Below are positions 55,861 to 64,000 of a stretch of DNA of 64,000 nt, in pieces. The notes under the pieces were generated by a model. That model was given only the letters and a program-made list of their open reading frames with translations, did not search any database and was not told the DNA's origin. Position 1 is the first letter of the stretch. Every line of letters begins with the position of its first letter. A program made the position numbers and the translations under genes. The DNA is taken from NCBI GenBank assembly GCA_030647905.1, contig JAUSJA010000027.1, positions 1 to 64,000 of the forward strand, given 5' to 3'. The stretch is from Gemmatimonadaceae bacterium (lineage in GTDB: Bacteria > Gemmatimonadota > Gemmatimonadetes > Gemmatimonadales > Gemmatimonadaceae).

Positions 55861-58314
55861 ATGGACGAGCACACTGAACACCGCGAATCTCCCGGCGCCA
55901 CCGCAATCGACCCGGTCTGCGGCATGAGCGTGCCCGTCACGAGCCCTTACCGATACGAGGCAGGGGGAGTCAATGTGATCTTCTGCGGTGCGAGCTGTCA
56001 TGATCGGTTTGTGAGCGACCCGATGAAGTACGCGCACGCACATGATCGAATACCTTCGGCGCCCGCCACAGCGCCGAGCGCCGGCCGCTACACCTGCCCA
56101 ATGCACCCAGACGTGCGCGCCGATCGGCCGGGTTCCTGTCAAAAGTGTGGAATGGCGCTTGAAGCGTCCTCCCCGCGCCCACCTGCGTCGAAGACCGAGT
56201 GGGTATGCCCGATGCACCCGGAGATTGTCCGCGATGCGCCGGGTGCCTGCCCGATCTGCGGCATGGCGCTCGAGCCGCGCTCGGCGCTGACCGCCGAGGA
56301 GGAAGAGAATCCCGAGCTTCACGACATGACTCGACGGTTCTGGCTTGCGACGCTCTTCACCATACCGCTGCTCCTGCTCGCGATGAGCGAGTACGTTCCT
56401 CCGCTCCAGAGTCTGCGCGCGTCGCTCATGTCGATCCGGGCCTGGACGGTCATGGAGCTCCTGCTGGCGACGCCCGTGTGCATCTGGGCCGCATGGCCGT
56501 TCTATGAGCGCGCCGTGCATTCGGTGAGGAACCGCAGCCTGAACATGTTCACTCTCATCGGGCTCGGCGTCTCCGTTGCATACGTCTACAGCGTGGTGGC
56601 GACCCTGATTCCGGGGATCTTTCCGGGATCATTCCGTGACCGGTCAGGCGAGGTCGCGGTATACTTCGAGGCGGCCGGCGTCATCGTGACGTTGATCCTG
56701 CTGGGGCAGGTCCTCGAGCTTCGGGCTCGCACTGCGACCGGCGCGGCCATTCGCAAGCTCCTTGGCCTCGCTCCGACCACGGCGCGCCGCATTCGGGCAG
56801 ATGGAAGCGAGGAAGACGTTCCGCTGGCGGTCGTGCAGGTTGGCGACCGGCTTCGGATCAGGCCCGGAGAGAAGGTCCCGGTTGATGGCATCGTGCTCGA
56901 TGGCGCGAGCTCGATCGACGAGTCGATGGTCACTGGCGAGTCGATACCAGTTGAGAAGCATGCCAACGATCGCGTCGTTGGAGCGACCGTCAATGGGACG
57001 GGCGCCCTCGTCATGCAAGCCGAGAAAGTGGGCGCGGACACGCTCCTCTCACGCATAGTCGCCCTGGTGGCGGACGCCCAACGAAGCCGTGCACCCATCC
57101 AGAAGCTTGCAGACGCTGTCGCAGGTTACTTCGTCCCAGTCGTCGTTGGCATCGCCGTCGTCACGTTCGTGGTGTGGAGCCTCGTTGGTCCTGAGCCACG
57201 AATGGCGCACGCGCTCATCAACGCGGTCGCCGTCGTCATCATCGCCTGCCCCTGTGCCCTCGGGCTCGCGACTCCGATGTCGATCATGGTCGCGACTGGC
57301 CAGGGTGCGACCATGGGCGTCCTCTTTCGCAACGCCGAGGCGATCGAGGTGATGCGCAAGGTGGATACACTGGTCGTGGACAAGACCGGAACCCTCACTG
57401 AGGGCAAGCCGAGGCTGATGTCCGTGCTGCCCGTTCCGGCGATCGACGAGGAGGCGCTTCTTCGTCTCGCCGCGACTCTCGAACGAGGAAGTGAGCACCC
57501 GCTTGCGGACGCCATCGTTTCAGGGAGCGAGGCTCGTGGTGTGAAGCTTGGCGAGGCATCGCAATTCGAGAGCATCACTGGCAAGGGCGTGCGCGGAACT
57601 GTGGACGGTCGCGCCGTCGCCCTGGGGAATCGTGCGCTCATTGACCAGCTGGGGGTCGCGCTCGGTCCGCTCGCGGAAAAGGCAGAGGCGCTGCGTGTCG
57701 GAGGACAGACAGTCATGTTCGTCGTGATCGACGGTGAGCCTGCGGGCCTCATTGGAGTCGCCGACCCTGTCAAGGAAAGCACGCCTGAGGCGATTCGCGC
57801 GCTTCACGACGAGGGCATCCGCATCGTGATGTTGACGGGAGACAGTCGCACGACAGCAGCGGCCGTGGCGAGGCAACTGAAGATCGACGAGGTGATCGCC
57901 GAGGTGCTACCAGACCAGAAGATCGATGTCGTGAAGCGCCTCCAGAAGGATGGGCGTTTCGTGGCTATGGCGGGCGACGGTATCAACGACGCTCCCGCGC
58001 TGGCGCAGGCGCAGGTCGGCATCGCCATGGGGACCGGCACTGATGTCGCGATGGAGAGTGCTTCCGTGACGCTGGTAAAGGGCGACCTCAGGGGGATCAT
58101 CCGTGCTCGCCGACTGTCGCGGAACACGATGCGGAACATCAGGCAGAACCTCTTCTTTGCGTTTATCTATAACGCGCTTGGCGTGCCGATCGCGGCTGGC
58201 GTTCTCTATCCGTTTTTTGGAGTGCTCCTGTCGCCCATCATTGCCGCGGCCGCCATGAGTTTCAGTTCGGTGTCTGTAGTGGGCAACGCGCTCAGGTTGC
58301 GGCGCATCGCGTGA
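55861..58314 (+). CDS. copA: Copper-exporting P1B-type ATPase (CopA) with YHS and two heavy-metal-binding domains
   Basis: 817 residues. N-terminal YHS domain ([22 protein letters not shown]), two CPMHP-type domains ([17 protein letters not shown] with [24 protein letters not shown] with CGMALE), then the ATPase core: [13 protein letters not shown]6 [41 protein letters not shown] and [14 protein letters not shown] indicates Cu(I)/Ag(I) export. ATG 55861 starts before the YHS domain; the frame is open upstream through TTG 55801. It converges with the methyltransferase-like gene at 58393. Confidence 0.95.
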   Translation: MDEHTEHRESPGATAIDPVCGMSVPVTSPYRYEAGGVNVIFCGASCHDRFVSDPMKYAHAHDRIPSAPATAPSAGRYTCPMHPDVRADRPGSCQKCGMALEASSPRPPASKTEWVCPMHPEIVRDAPGACPICGMALEPRSALTAEEEENPELHDMTRRFWLATLFTIPLLLLAMSEYVPPLQSLRASLMSIRAWTVMELLLATPVCIWAAWPFYERAVHSVRNRSLNMFTLIGLGVSVAYVYSVVATLIPGIFPGSFRDRSGEVAVYFEAAGVIVTLILLGQVLELRARTATGAAIRKLLGLAPTTARRIRADGSEEDVPLAVVQVGDRLRIRPGEKVPVDGIVLDGASSIDESMVTGESIPVEKHANDRVVGATVNGTGALVMQAEKVGADTLLSRIVALVADAQRSRAPIQKLADAVAGYFVPVVVGIAVVTFVVWSLVGPEPRMAHALINAVAVVIIACPCALGLATPMSIMVATGQGATMGVLFRNAEAIEVMRKVDTLVVDKTGTLTEGKPRLMSVLPVPAIDEEALLRLAATLERGSEHPLADAIVSGSEARGVKLGEASQFESITGKGVRGTVDGRAVALGNRALIDQLGVALGPLAEKAEALRVGGQTVMFVVIDGEPAGLIGVADPVKESTPEAIRALHDEGIRIVMLTGDSRTTAAAVARQLKIDEVIAEVLPDQKIDVVKRLQKDGRFVAMAGDGINDAPALAQAQVGIAMGTGTDVAMESASVTLVKGDLRGIIRARRLSRNTMRNIRQNLFFAFIYNALGVPIAAGVLYPFFGVLLSPIIAAAAMSFSSVSVVGNALRLRRIA

Positions 58315-58392
58315 GCGGAGAGTATGAAAGGGATCGATACGCGCCTCCCTTGCGCTGCGCGAAAGCTCCAAACCACCAGCCGTTGTGGGGTC

Positions 58393-59070
58393 TCACATCG
58401 GCCTCCGTGCATTCAGGGACGGCCAACTCTCGTCACGGCGGCCTAACCGTGGGAAAAAGCGTGGGGTCTGTGCAGCGTAGCGCTCCCACGGCTCACCAAA
58501 CGTCGCGCGCGCGTCGGCTTCCTCGTGGATTGCAAGTCTGACATACATGGCGACGAGCACCGGGAACATCGCGAGCGTCAGCAGCGTGGGCCACTGAAGA
58601 AGGAAGCCGAGCATGATCACGACGAAGCCATCGTACTGCGGGTGGCGCACGCGAGCGTACGGGCCTGTGGTGGCAAGATGACCGGCCTGTTGCGCCTTGT
58701 ACAGCACGTTCCAGGCGGCCGCGAGAAGCCAGAAGCCGCCGAAGATCAAGACATTGCTCAGGAGGTGCAGCGGGTTGAAATGTGGGTCCCCCCTCCAGCC
58801 GAATAGCGTCTCCCAAAGATGGCCCGCGCCGTGTGACGTCAGATCTAGCCCCGGGTAGCGCCGTCCGAGCCAGCCGGAAAGCAGATAAATCGTGAGTGGA
58901 AAGCCGTACATCTCTACGAACAGCGCCACGATGAACGCCGAGAAGGCGCTGAACGAGCGCCAGTCCCGGCGGGTTTTCGGTTTCGTGAAGCTGAAGGCGA
59001 AGATCAGGAAGATCGCCGAGTTTATCACGACGAGCGTCCAGAGTCCGTATGCGGGTGAGTTGTTGCTCAT
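58393..59070 (-). CDS. Isoprenylcysteine carboxyl methyltransferase-like membrane protein
   Basis: 225 residues. Several hydrophobic segments (YGLWTLVVINSAIFLIFAF, FSAFIVALFVEMYGFPL, LLSNVLIFGGFWLLAAAW) and the ICMT/PEMT catalytic part GPYARVRHPQYDGF, LQWPTLLTLAMFPVL, then HEEADARATFGEPWERY. Such bacterial relatives methylate lipids or small substrates using S-adenosylmethionine; the true substrate is unknown. ATG at 59070 has AAGGAG seven bases upstream on the minus strand. It is the third gene of a minus-strand module; a shortened copy is at 26794-27138. Confidence 0.82.
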   Translation of the reverse strand: MSNNSPAYGLWTLVVINSAIFLIFAFSFTKPKTRRDWRSFSAFSAFIVALFVEMYGFPLTIYLLSGWLGRRYPGLDLTSHGAGHLWETLFGWRGDPHFNPLHLLSNVLIFGGFWLLAAAWNVLYKAQQAGHLATTGPYARVRHPQYDGFVVIMLGFLLQWPTLLTLAMFPVLVAMYVRLAIHEEADARATFGEPWERYAAQTPRFFPRLGRRDESWPSLNARRPM

Positions 59071-59081
59071 GGCTAGCTCCT

Positions 59082-59669
59082 TCAATCGTCGCGGGTCGCG
59101 CGGGGGAGGTGCTGATGCCCACGGGACGACTGCTCGTAGTTGCCGGCCCGGGCCGCCTGGTCGCGATCCCGGGCATCACCCTCCTGTACTTCGGCAGCAT
59201 GCCCGCCATGGCCCCCGTGCCCGCCATCGCCGCCATGGCCGAACCTGTGAAGGAACAGACAGGCGAGGAGGAAGAGAAACGGCAGGATGCCAAAGAGATG
59301 GGCGCGGTGCTCGGTGATCAGGAAAAAGCCGGAGATCGCGACGAAGCCCGCGAATGCCCACCATGTTCTGGATCGAGTGGCGGTGTCGCGCAGGGGAAGC
59401 CTCTCTGAGGGAAAAGGGAACGGGACGATAGCGGGCGGTCGCGCCGCAGCCGGGTGAAGCGCGTGGACGCCGACCGATTCCACTGCGACCTCGAGATCGG
59501 CCTCACTGCACCGTTCGGCGTCGTACTCGACGTAGGCGGCCTCGGTGGCCGGATTGACATAGGCGCGCAAAACGCCGGGAACCTCTCGGAGGGCTTTCTC
59601 GACGGTATGCGCGGAGCCGCCAGCGCATTCGGCGTTCTCCAACATCACGGTCGTGGTCTTGCGCGTCAC
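59082..59669 (-). CDS. HMA-domain / DUF2933-like fusion protein
   Basis: 195 residues. Residues 1-70 form an HMA fold (TVMLENAECAGGSAHTVEKAL, VPGVLRAYVNPATEAAYVEY), in which the metal motif CxxC is reduced to C-A-G-G-S, a single Cys. A linker follows, then two membrane helices (WWAFAGFVAISGFFLI, LFGILPFLFLLACLFLHRF) and the surface motif GHGGDGGHGGHGGH. GTG at 59669 has GAGGAGG six bases before it. The metal-capturing design and position beside CopA suggest copper handling at the membrane. Gene 2 of the minus-strand module. Confidence 0.78.
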   Translation of the reverse strand: MTRKTTTVMLENAECAGGSAHTVEKALREVPGVLRAYVNPATEAAYVEYDAERCSEADLEVAVESVGVHALHPAAARPPAIVPFPFPSERLPLRDTATRSRTWWAFAGFVAISGFFLITEHRAHLFGILPFLFLLACLFLHRFGHGGDGGHGGHGGHAAEVQEGDARDRDQAARAGNYEQSSRGHQHLPRATRDD

Positions 59670-59726
59670 GGGTACCTCCTCGTGGCGACGTCCACTGAGC
59701 TGGAACCGCCGCCATGTCGGATTCGC

Positions 59727-60044
59727 TCACACAACGTCGTGCGCGGCCGCCTCGCGGCGTTCCGCCCGCGCTGCGCTGGAGAACCGATTGTAGAACCCGG
59801 CGGCTGCGGAAAACGCCAGCCCCGCAATAAGCCCCCAGCCGACCACGCCAGTGATGAAACTCCCCCACGTGACCATGGGTGCGAGGCCGCTCAGGTCGGA
59901 ATGGATCAAGTAGCCCACCAGTGCCCTGGTGGCCTCTGGCGCAATAGCTAAAGCAATGGCGCAGACGGCGGAAATCGCCGCGGCGACCGTGCCTGCCGCG
60001 AACCCAAAGGCGCGCGCATCGAGTGTGGCACAATCGGATCTCAT
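59727..60044 (-). CDS. DUF5676-like small membrane protein
   Basis: 105 residues with helices at about 15-38 (GTVAAAISAVCAIALAI) and 55-85 (VTWGSFITGVVGWGLIAGLA), ending GFYNRF plus a charged tail. ATG at 60044 has AAGGAG eight bases before it. It opens the minus-strand module DUF5676 - HMA/GHGGH - methyltransferase-like. The open frame upstream is longer but codes for no recognisable sequence. Confidence 0.72.
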   Translation of the reverse strand: MRSDCATLDARAFGFAAGTVAAAISAVCAIALAIAPEATRALVGYLIHSDLSGLAPMVTWGSFITGVVGWGLIAGLAFSAAAGFYNRFSSAARAERREAAAHDVV

Positions 60045-60300
60045 AACGACACTCCTTGAAGTGAGGGCTGCAGTGCTGTTTCTCCGCCTGGCGCGAACAA
60101 TGAATGCCGATGCTGATGCCAACCTGAAGGCCGGCTGAAATGGCTCGGGGGAGCGGCAATCTGTACGCGCGACTTTCGCGTTCAGGTCACGATCCGCCAT
60201 CGCGGGTCGATTCAAAAAAACCATCGCGGCGCTCGGTTCGCACGGAACATTGGCGACCGATCCTGAGGACAAGGTGAGGGAGAGGTGAACGCTTGTCCGC

Positions 60301-60344
60301 GACCTGAAGCTCGGCGTACGCCGACCTGAAGCTCGGCGTACGCG
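60301..60344. repeat. Two tandem 22-bp repeats
   Basis: GACCTGAAGCTCGGCGTACG plus two bases occurs at 60301-60322 and again at 60323-60344, differing only in the last base. It lies in the gap between the small-membrane-protein module and the two-component genes, immediately before a SHOCT-like tail. Internal CGTACG is palindromic. Confidence 0.9.
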
Positions 60345-60443
60345 GCGGCGTTCAGCCGTCGCCACGCCGCCGGCCAGGTCTCGACCGAGGAATACGAGCA
60401 ACGGAAGGCCGTGCTGGAGCGGTACGAGCCGGCGAAGATCTAA
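60345..60443 (+). pseudogene. SHOCT-like C-terminal fragment
   Basis: The frame reads AAFSRRHAAGQVSTEEYEQR then KAVLERYEPAKI and a stop at 60441-60443. A-G-x-[IV]-[ST]-x-E-E-Y-E-x-R-K is the short SHOCT motif that ends many small membrane proteins. Within 15 bases upstream the frame meets a stop and there is no start codon, so only the tail of a gene survives. The remaining 60045-60528 stretch holds no supported gene. Confidence 0.55.
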
Positions 60444-60528
60444 GCTGCCGGCTGCGCGCGCCGAGCTCGCGCGTGCCCTTGATCGCGCGCACGCGGCGTA
60501 CACGTTCGACGCCTCGCTCCGCGATGCC

Positions 60529-60852
60529 GTGGACGTGCTCGTCGCTGAACTCCGGCGTGAAGGCCAGTCGGTTGAAGACGTCATAGATGCGGTCGGCGCG
60601 TCCGTCCGTGTGATTCGACCAGCCGACACCTTCTCAAACGACGACGCGTGGGAGCGAGCATGGCGATCATACTTCGCGCTGTATGACATCTTGATCCAAC
60701 GAGCCATTCGGACATTCGTGATCGGTAGTCTCGAAGGGGATGTCCGTCCCATACGTGCCGTCGCCGGGCAGTGCACGCGGTGTGTCGCGAGGTCGCCCGC
60801 GACTCGGCTCAGCGAGCGTTCAGCCCCGGTTCACCGTGGCGCGGCAGACTGA
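60529..60852 (+). CDS. Hypothetical protein fragment, 107 aa
   Basis: Not recognised. The first 60 residues are protein-like (VDVLVAELRREGQSVEDVI, DAVGASVRVIRPADTF), preceded in frame by ARAELARALDRAHAAYTFDA without an ATG, then YFALYDILIQRAIRTFVIG, and a low-quality Arg/Ser-rich tail. It may be the 5' part of a damaged gene. The GTG start is a guess. Confidence 0.35.
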   Translation: MDVLVAELRREGQSVEDVIDAVGASVRVIRPADTFSNDDAWERAWRSYFALYDILIQRAIRTFVIGSLEGDVRPIRAVAGQCTRCVARSPATRLSERSAPVHRGAAD

Positions 60853-60880
60853 AGCCTCGATCAGGGAAGAGGCACAATGT

Positions 60881-62287
60881 TCACGCAGCCCCTGCCGGAA
60901 GCCGGATCCTGACTGTGGTTCCTTCACCGGGCGAGCTCTTCAGTGAAATAGACCCACCGTGCTCGGTTGCGACCCAATGGGCGATTGAGAGACCAAGCCC
61001 GCTTCCCGCCGGGTCACGCATGCGGGCCGCGTCAGCGCGAAAAAACCTGTCGAAGACCCTTGGCAATTCTTCCGCGTGAATTCCGATGCCTTCATCGCTG
61101 ACCGCCACCTCGATACTGCCCGGCATTCGTCGGATTTCGACGGAGATGCGCCCGCGGCCTCCCGTATACTTGATGGCGTTCTCGACAACATTGAGGAAAA
61201 GCTGCTTCAGCCGATCCGGATCGCCGAGAACGGTTCCGGGCTCCAGGTGGGTGAGCTCGACCCGCTGTCCCCGCGTGAGATGGCGCGTCTCGTTCAGAAC
61301 GTCGAGCACGACCCGATCCAGTTCGACGGACTCACGGCGAATCGGCACTCCGGCGTCGGCTCGTGCCAGCACCAGAAGGTCCGCCACGAGCCTCGCCATC
61401 CGCTCCGACTCCCTCAATGCTTCGCGCACGGAGATGGCGCGGTCGTCTTCGGATAGCTCACGTGACTGGAGCAGGTCGAGGTTCGCCTGGACCACCGTGA
61501 GAGGCGCCCGGAGCTCATGAGAGGCCGCCGATACAAAACGCACCTGGGAATCGTAGGCCGCTTCGAGGCTTGCAAGCATCGCATTGAAGGTCCGCGACAG
61601 ACGGCCGAGCTCGTCACGCGATGAGCTCTCCGCCACTCGCCGCGAGAACTCCCGGGACCGCGCGATCGTCGCCGCAGATTCAGTGAGCGCCGCCACAGGA
61701 TACAGCGCGCGCCCGGCAATCGCCCATCCGGCTCCGAATGCTGCGACGCCCCCGGCTGCGCCAATCGCCAACATCAGAATGGCGAACCTTTGCATCGCGC
61801 GGTCGATGCGCGACAGCGGTGTCGTCAGAGCGAGGTAGTCTCCACCCTCAACCGGTATCACAAATACCCGGTAGCGCTCGCCCGATTGACCGTAAACCAG
61901 CCCGAACCATCCACGTCCGGTACCACTGTCATGAATGGAGGGAGCAATACGTGCCACCGCTGCATAAGCACGCGCATTCGTCGATGCGCGAAGTTTCTGA
62001 AGATCGATGAGAGGTGCATCGGCGGCCGCAGACGATTGAAACAGCGTTTCACCACGCTCGTTAAGAAGCCTGACCCCCGACCCGACCGGACGCCCGAGAA
62101 TGAGAGCGCGCGCTCCGGGCGCTTCCGCCAACTCATCCGCCAGACGTATTGCGGTTTCATGGATGACGCGATCCAGCTCATCATAGTGCGTGCGATTGTG
62201 CACCGCATAGCTGTAGATACAGGCAACCGCTACAACCAGGACGCTGAGACCAGCGTACCACATGGCAAGGCGCAGCCGAAGCGACAT
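60881..62287 (-). CDS. Sensor histidine kinase (CusS/QseC-like architecture)
   Basis: 468 residues in the order TM1 (LRLAMWYAGLSVLVVAVACIY), periplasmic sensor of about 140, TM2 (FAILMLAIGAAGGVAAFGAG), HAMP, HisKA with FVSAASHELRAPLTVV (His about 254), and a HATPase with N-box NVVENAIKYT, G1 DEGIGI, F-box and G2 GSGLGLS. It autophosphorylates and feeds the regulator encoded upstream on the same strand (200 bp gap). The neighbouring copper ATPase suggests metal or envelope stress as signal. Confidence 0.9.
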   Translation of the reverse strand: MSLRLRLAMWYAGLSVLVVAVACIYSYAVHNRTHYDELDRVIHETAIRLADELAEAPGARALILGRPVGSGVRLLNERGETLFQSSAAADAPLIDLQKLRASTNARAYAAVARIAPSIHDSGTGRGWFGLVYGQSGERYRVFVIPVEGGDYLALTTPLSRIDRAMQRFAILMLAIGAAGGVAAFGAGWAIAGRALYPVAALTESAATIARSREFSRRVAESSSRDELGRLSRTFNAMLASLEAAYDSQVRFVSAASHELRAPLTVVQANLDLLQSRELSEDDRAISVREALRESERMARLVADLLVLARADAGVPIRRESVELDRVVLDVLNETRHLTRGQRVELTHLEPGTVLGDPDRLKQLFLNVVENAIKYTGGRGRISVEIRRMPGSIEVAVSDEGIGIHAEELPRVFDRFFRADAARMRDPAGSGLGLSIAHWVATEHGGSISLKSSPGEGTTVRIRLPAGAA

Positions 62288-62487
62288 GTCAGCGCCGACG
62301 ACTGGCGGATAACGCCATCATCGCAGTATTCTCAGCGAACGGGGAGTTCTCCGAATCGTTCCGGCAAGGCTGGCTGAGGTCATACAGAGGGATGCCGAAT
62401 AACACAGCGGCTACGCCAGCTATGACGAGTCGACGCCTCGTTGGTTCCCTCCTTTGCTGCTCATGCGTTGGGAGAAACGACAGAGTC

Positions 62488-63162
62488 TCAAGCCTCTCGA
62501 AGGACGTATCCCGCGCCGCGAAAGGTATGTATCAGCCGCATCTCCCCCGCCGCCTCGAGCTTGTGGCGAAGCTGCTTCACGTATACCTCGACGATATTGG
62601 AGCTGCCCGCGACTTCGAAGCCCCACACACGGTCCATCAGGAGATGTTTCGGAATGACCCTCCGGGGGCGCATGAGGAACTGACGCAGCACCTCATACTC
62701 CGTTGACGTCAGGTCAATCACCCGGTCGCCCCTCTGCGCCTGCCTCGTCCCCGTATCGAGCGACAGATCGGCGAACCGCATCACTTCCGGATGGTCGATC
62801 TCGGAACGTCGGAGCAACGCCTTGATTCGCGCGATCAGAACCTCGAATCGGAAAGGCTTGACGACGTAGTCGTCCGCCCCGAGCTCAAGTCCTTTCACCT
62901 GGTCCGAGGCACTGTCACGGGCGGTAAGCATCAGCACGGGCAAGTTCTCGTCGACGCGGCGCAGACGCGCCAGCACCTCGTAGCCGTCGATACCGGGCAA
63001 CATGATATCCAGGATCGCCAGGTCAGGTGCATGATCTCGCGCGATGGCAAGTGCCTGCTGGCCCGATGACGCAACGTCCACCGAGAAGCCGTCGTATGCC
63101 AGTCCTCGCTTCAGGACGCTCGTGACACTCGGATCATCGTCTATCAGTAGAATGCGCTGCAT
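62488..63162 (-). CDS. OmpR/PhoB-family response regulator
   Basis: 224 residues. Receiver domain with DDD (acidic pocket, LLIDDDPS), phospho-acceptor Asp in LAILDIMLPG, Thr in LMLTARD and Lys in YVVKPF. The C-terminal winged helix reads TSTEYEVLRQFLMRP, SSNIVEVYVKQLRHKLE and RGAGYVL. ATG 63162 directly follows AGGAGGAGG on the minus strand; a longer open frame upstream is not protein-like. Partner of the kinase downstream. Confidence 0.93.
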   Translation of the reverse strand: MQRILLIDDDPSVTSVLKRGLAYDGFSVDVASSGQQALAIARDHAPDLAILDIMLPGIDGYEVLARLRRVDENLPVLMLTARDSASDQVKGLELGADDYVVKPFRFEVLIARIKALLRRSEIDHPEVMRFADLSLDTGTRQAQRGDRVIDLTSTEYEVLRQFLMRPRRVIPKHLLMDRVWGFEVAGSSNIVEVYVKQLRHKLEAAGEMRLIHTFRGAGYVLREA

Positions 63163-63429
63163 GCCTCCTCCTGTCGATCGGCGTGATTCATTGCTTGCAG
63201 CATCGCAGAAACCTTTTTCTCTCGCAGCCGGGTAAATGCCTAACGCTGTAAGGGTTTCCCCCATGATATTCCAGGCCGTGCCGGACGGTGGCAGCCGCGC
63301 ATGACCTCCAGCTTGGCTAGCCAAGAGCGCGCGCGAGCACCTCGATCCCTTTCATCCCGCTTCCGAATCTGGCAATGCTCTCCCGGTGCCGGTCCACTGG
63401 ATATGCCGGCACCTGTCGCGCCGAGCCGC

Positions 63430-63594
63430 ATGAAGTCGCACGAGACGCCCGCGCCGGGCAGGCTGGAATCCGCTTCAGCCAGCACCGTCAAGCGATCGAA
63501 GGTCACCACAACGAAGCCTCCCGCCAAGCCCGACCCGATGAAGGGAATGCCTGGCATGGATCACAGCAAGATGAACATGGGACCGAAGAAGTAG
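63430..63594 (+). CDS. Small Lys/Pro-rich peptide with PGMDHSKM motif
   Basis: 54 residues from ATG 63430: basic Lys/Thr/Pro part (KVTTTKPPAKPDP) followed by MKGMPGMDHSKMNMG and PKK. The same core GMDHSKM occurs in the peptide encoded at 46198. No signal peptide; the frame is open upstream to 63301. Two independent short ORFs sharing one motif in metal-related settings argues for a real product. It is divergent to the response regulator gene. Confidence 0.5.
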   Translation: MKSHETPAPGRLESASASTVKRSKVTTTKPPAKPDPMKGMPGMDHSKMNMGPKK

Positions 63595-63637
63595 GCCCGC
63601 ACTTCCAGGTCGGGACGACGACCGCAGAAGCCAGCGC

Positions 63638-64000
63638 TCACTGCGCCCGGGCGCTCCGGGACTTCGCCAGCAACGCTGCTCCGCCAGCGAAGCTGAGCAG
63701 GATCAGAGCGCCGATGATCGTCCACTCGACCGGGGTCGTGCGGGTCTCGATCTTCATCATTTCCGCGGAGGCTTTCATTCCCGGCATGTCAGCCATCTCT
63801 CCGCCGGCGGCCATCTGCGGCATGCCGCTCGCCGCCGCGGCAACGACTGCCGGAGGACCAACCGTCACTTCAGTTCTCCCTGCGATGTCGCCGTCGGCGG
63901 CGATCAGCACCAGCGTGTAAACTCCTGCAGGAACCGCGACCGGTACCGTGACGCCTGCGGCAAGCGCGCCAGTCGCCCCCGTTCGCACACTTCCGAGAAC
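63638..64000 (-). CDS. C-terminal part of a membrane-anchored Met-rich protein (runs off the window)
   Basis: The frame is open to the window edge, so only the C-terminal 120 residues are seen: a beta-type domain end (VPVAVPAGVYTLVLIAADGD, GRTEVTVGPP), a Met-rich linker (GMPQMAAGGEMADMPGMKAS), a single helix (WTIIGALILLSFAGGAALLA) and a short basic tail. The layout resembles the lipoprotein at 29297. Probably a periplasmic sensor or carrier protein near the copper genes. Confidence 0.6.
   Translation of the reverse strand, partial: VLGSVRTGATGALAAGVTVPVAVPAGVYTLVLIAADGDIAGRTEVTVGPPAVVAAAASGMPQMAAGGEMADMPGMKASAEMMKIETRTTPVEWTIIGALILLSFAGGAALLAKSRSARAQ

Noticed and set aside
60045-60300. Upstream extension of the DUF5676-like gene
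   Set aside because: The frame is open but Arg/Ser-rich and unrelated; ATG 60044 with AAGGAG is the better start.

Overview
The window reads as chromosomal DNA of a high-GC Gram-negative bacterium. Outer-membrane efflux components, a porin, a heptosyltransferase-like enzyme and lipoproteins argue for two membranes. TTG/GTG starts and 4-base overlaps (ATGA, GTGA, TGATG) are common. The style of the conserved part suggests Gemmatimonadota, but this is an impression and no rRNA is present to confirm it.

Layout. 1-140: worn end of an insertion sequence. 226-13655: mostly same-strand core genes, namely lepA, a GT9 glycosyltransferase, a ROK sugar kinase, a secreted phosphatase on the minus strand, a PfkB kinase, a STAS/ATPase regulatory pair, a Cys/Met-metabolism PLP enzyme, ftsE-ftsX, an EnvC-like LytM protein and endonuclease IV. 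13703-17258: a zinc/manganese-type uptake set (porin, binding protein, permease, no ATPase). 17350-18908: a BlaI-BlaR1-like pair. 19541-25528: a CusCBA-like tripartite metal efflux pump.

25536-64000 is a mosaic accessory region rich in paralogues, deleted copies and scars. It holds two acetate kinases, phosphoketolase, 6-phosphogluconate and glucose-6-phosphate dehydrogenases, a class I aldolase and a glucoamylase-like protein. Together these could run a phosphoketolase shunt giving acetyl-phosphate, ATP and NADPH. Around them lie metal genes: a Met-rich periplasmic protein, a CopB-like ATPase with a CPD motif, a CopA with YHS and heavy-metal-binding domains, small proteins carrying GMDHSKM, and a two-component system.

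The strongest candidates for something undescribed are: (1) a four-gene block at 30209-33639 encoding a PCYCGC lipoprotein, a CuA-type cupredoxin, a NosR/NapH-like membrane Fe-S protein and a CuA-cytochrome c fusion, with no terminal reductase nearby; (2) a module of three small membrane proteins (DUF5676-like, HGGHGGH/DUF2933-like and an isoprenylcysteine-methyltransferase-like protein) present intact at 58.4-60.0 kb, in part at 52.8-53.4 kb, and as a shrunken copy at 26.8-27.6 kb; (3) the CPD-type ATPase preceded by a free-standing duplicate of its own cysteine-less N-terminal domain; (4) an epimerase-SPW-VKOR fusion beside a Cys-pair-rich CBS protein that has a second copy broken by a 79-bp deletion.

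No tRNA, rRNA, CRISPR array or replication origin was seen. Family names come from motif recognition by eye, without database searches.
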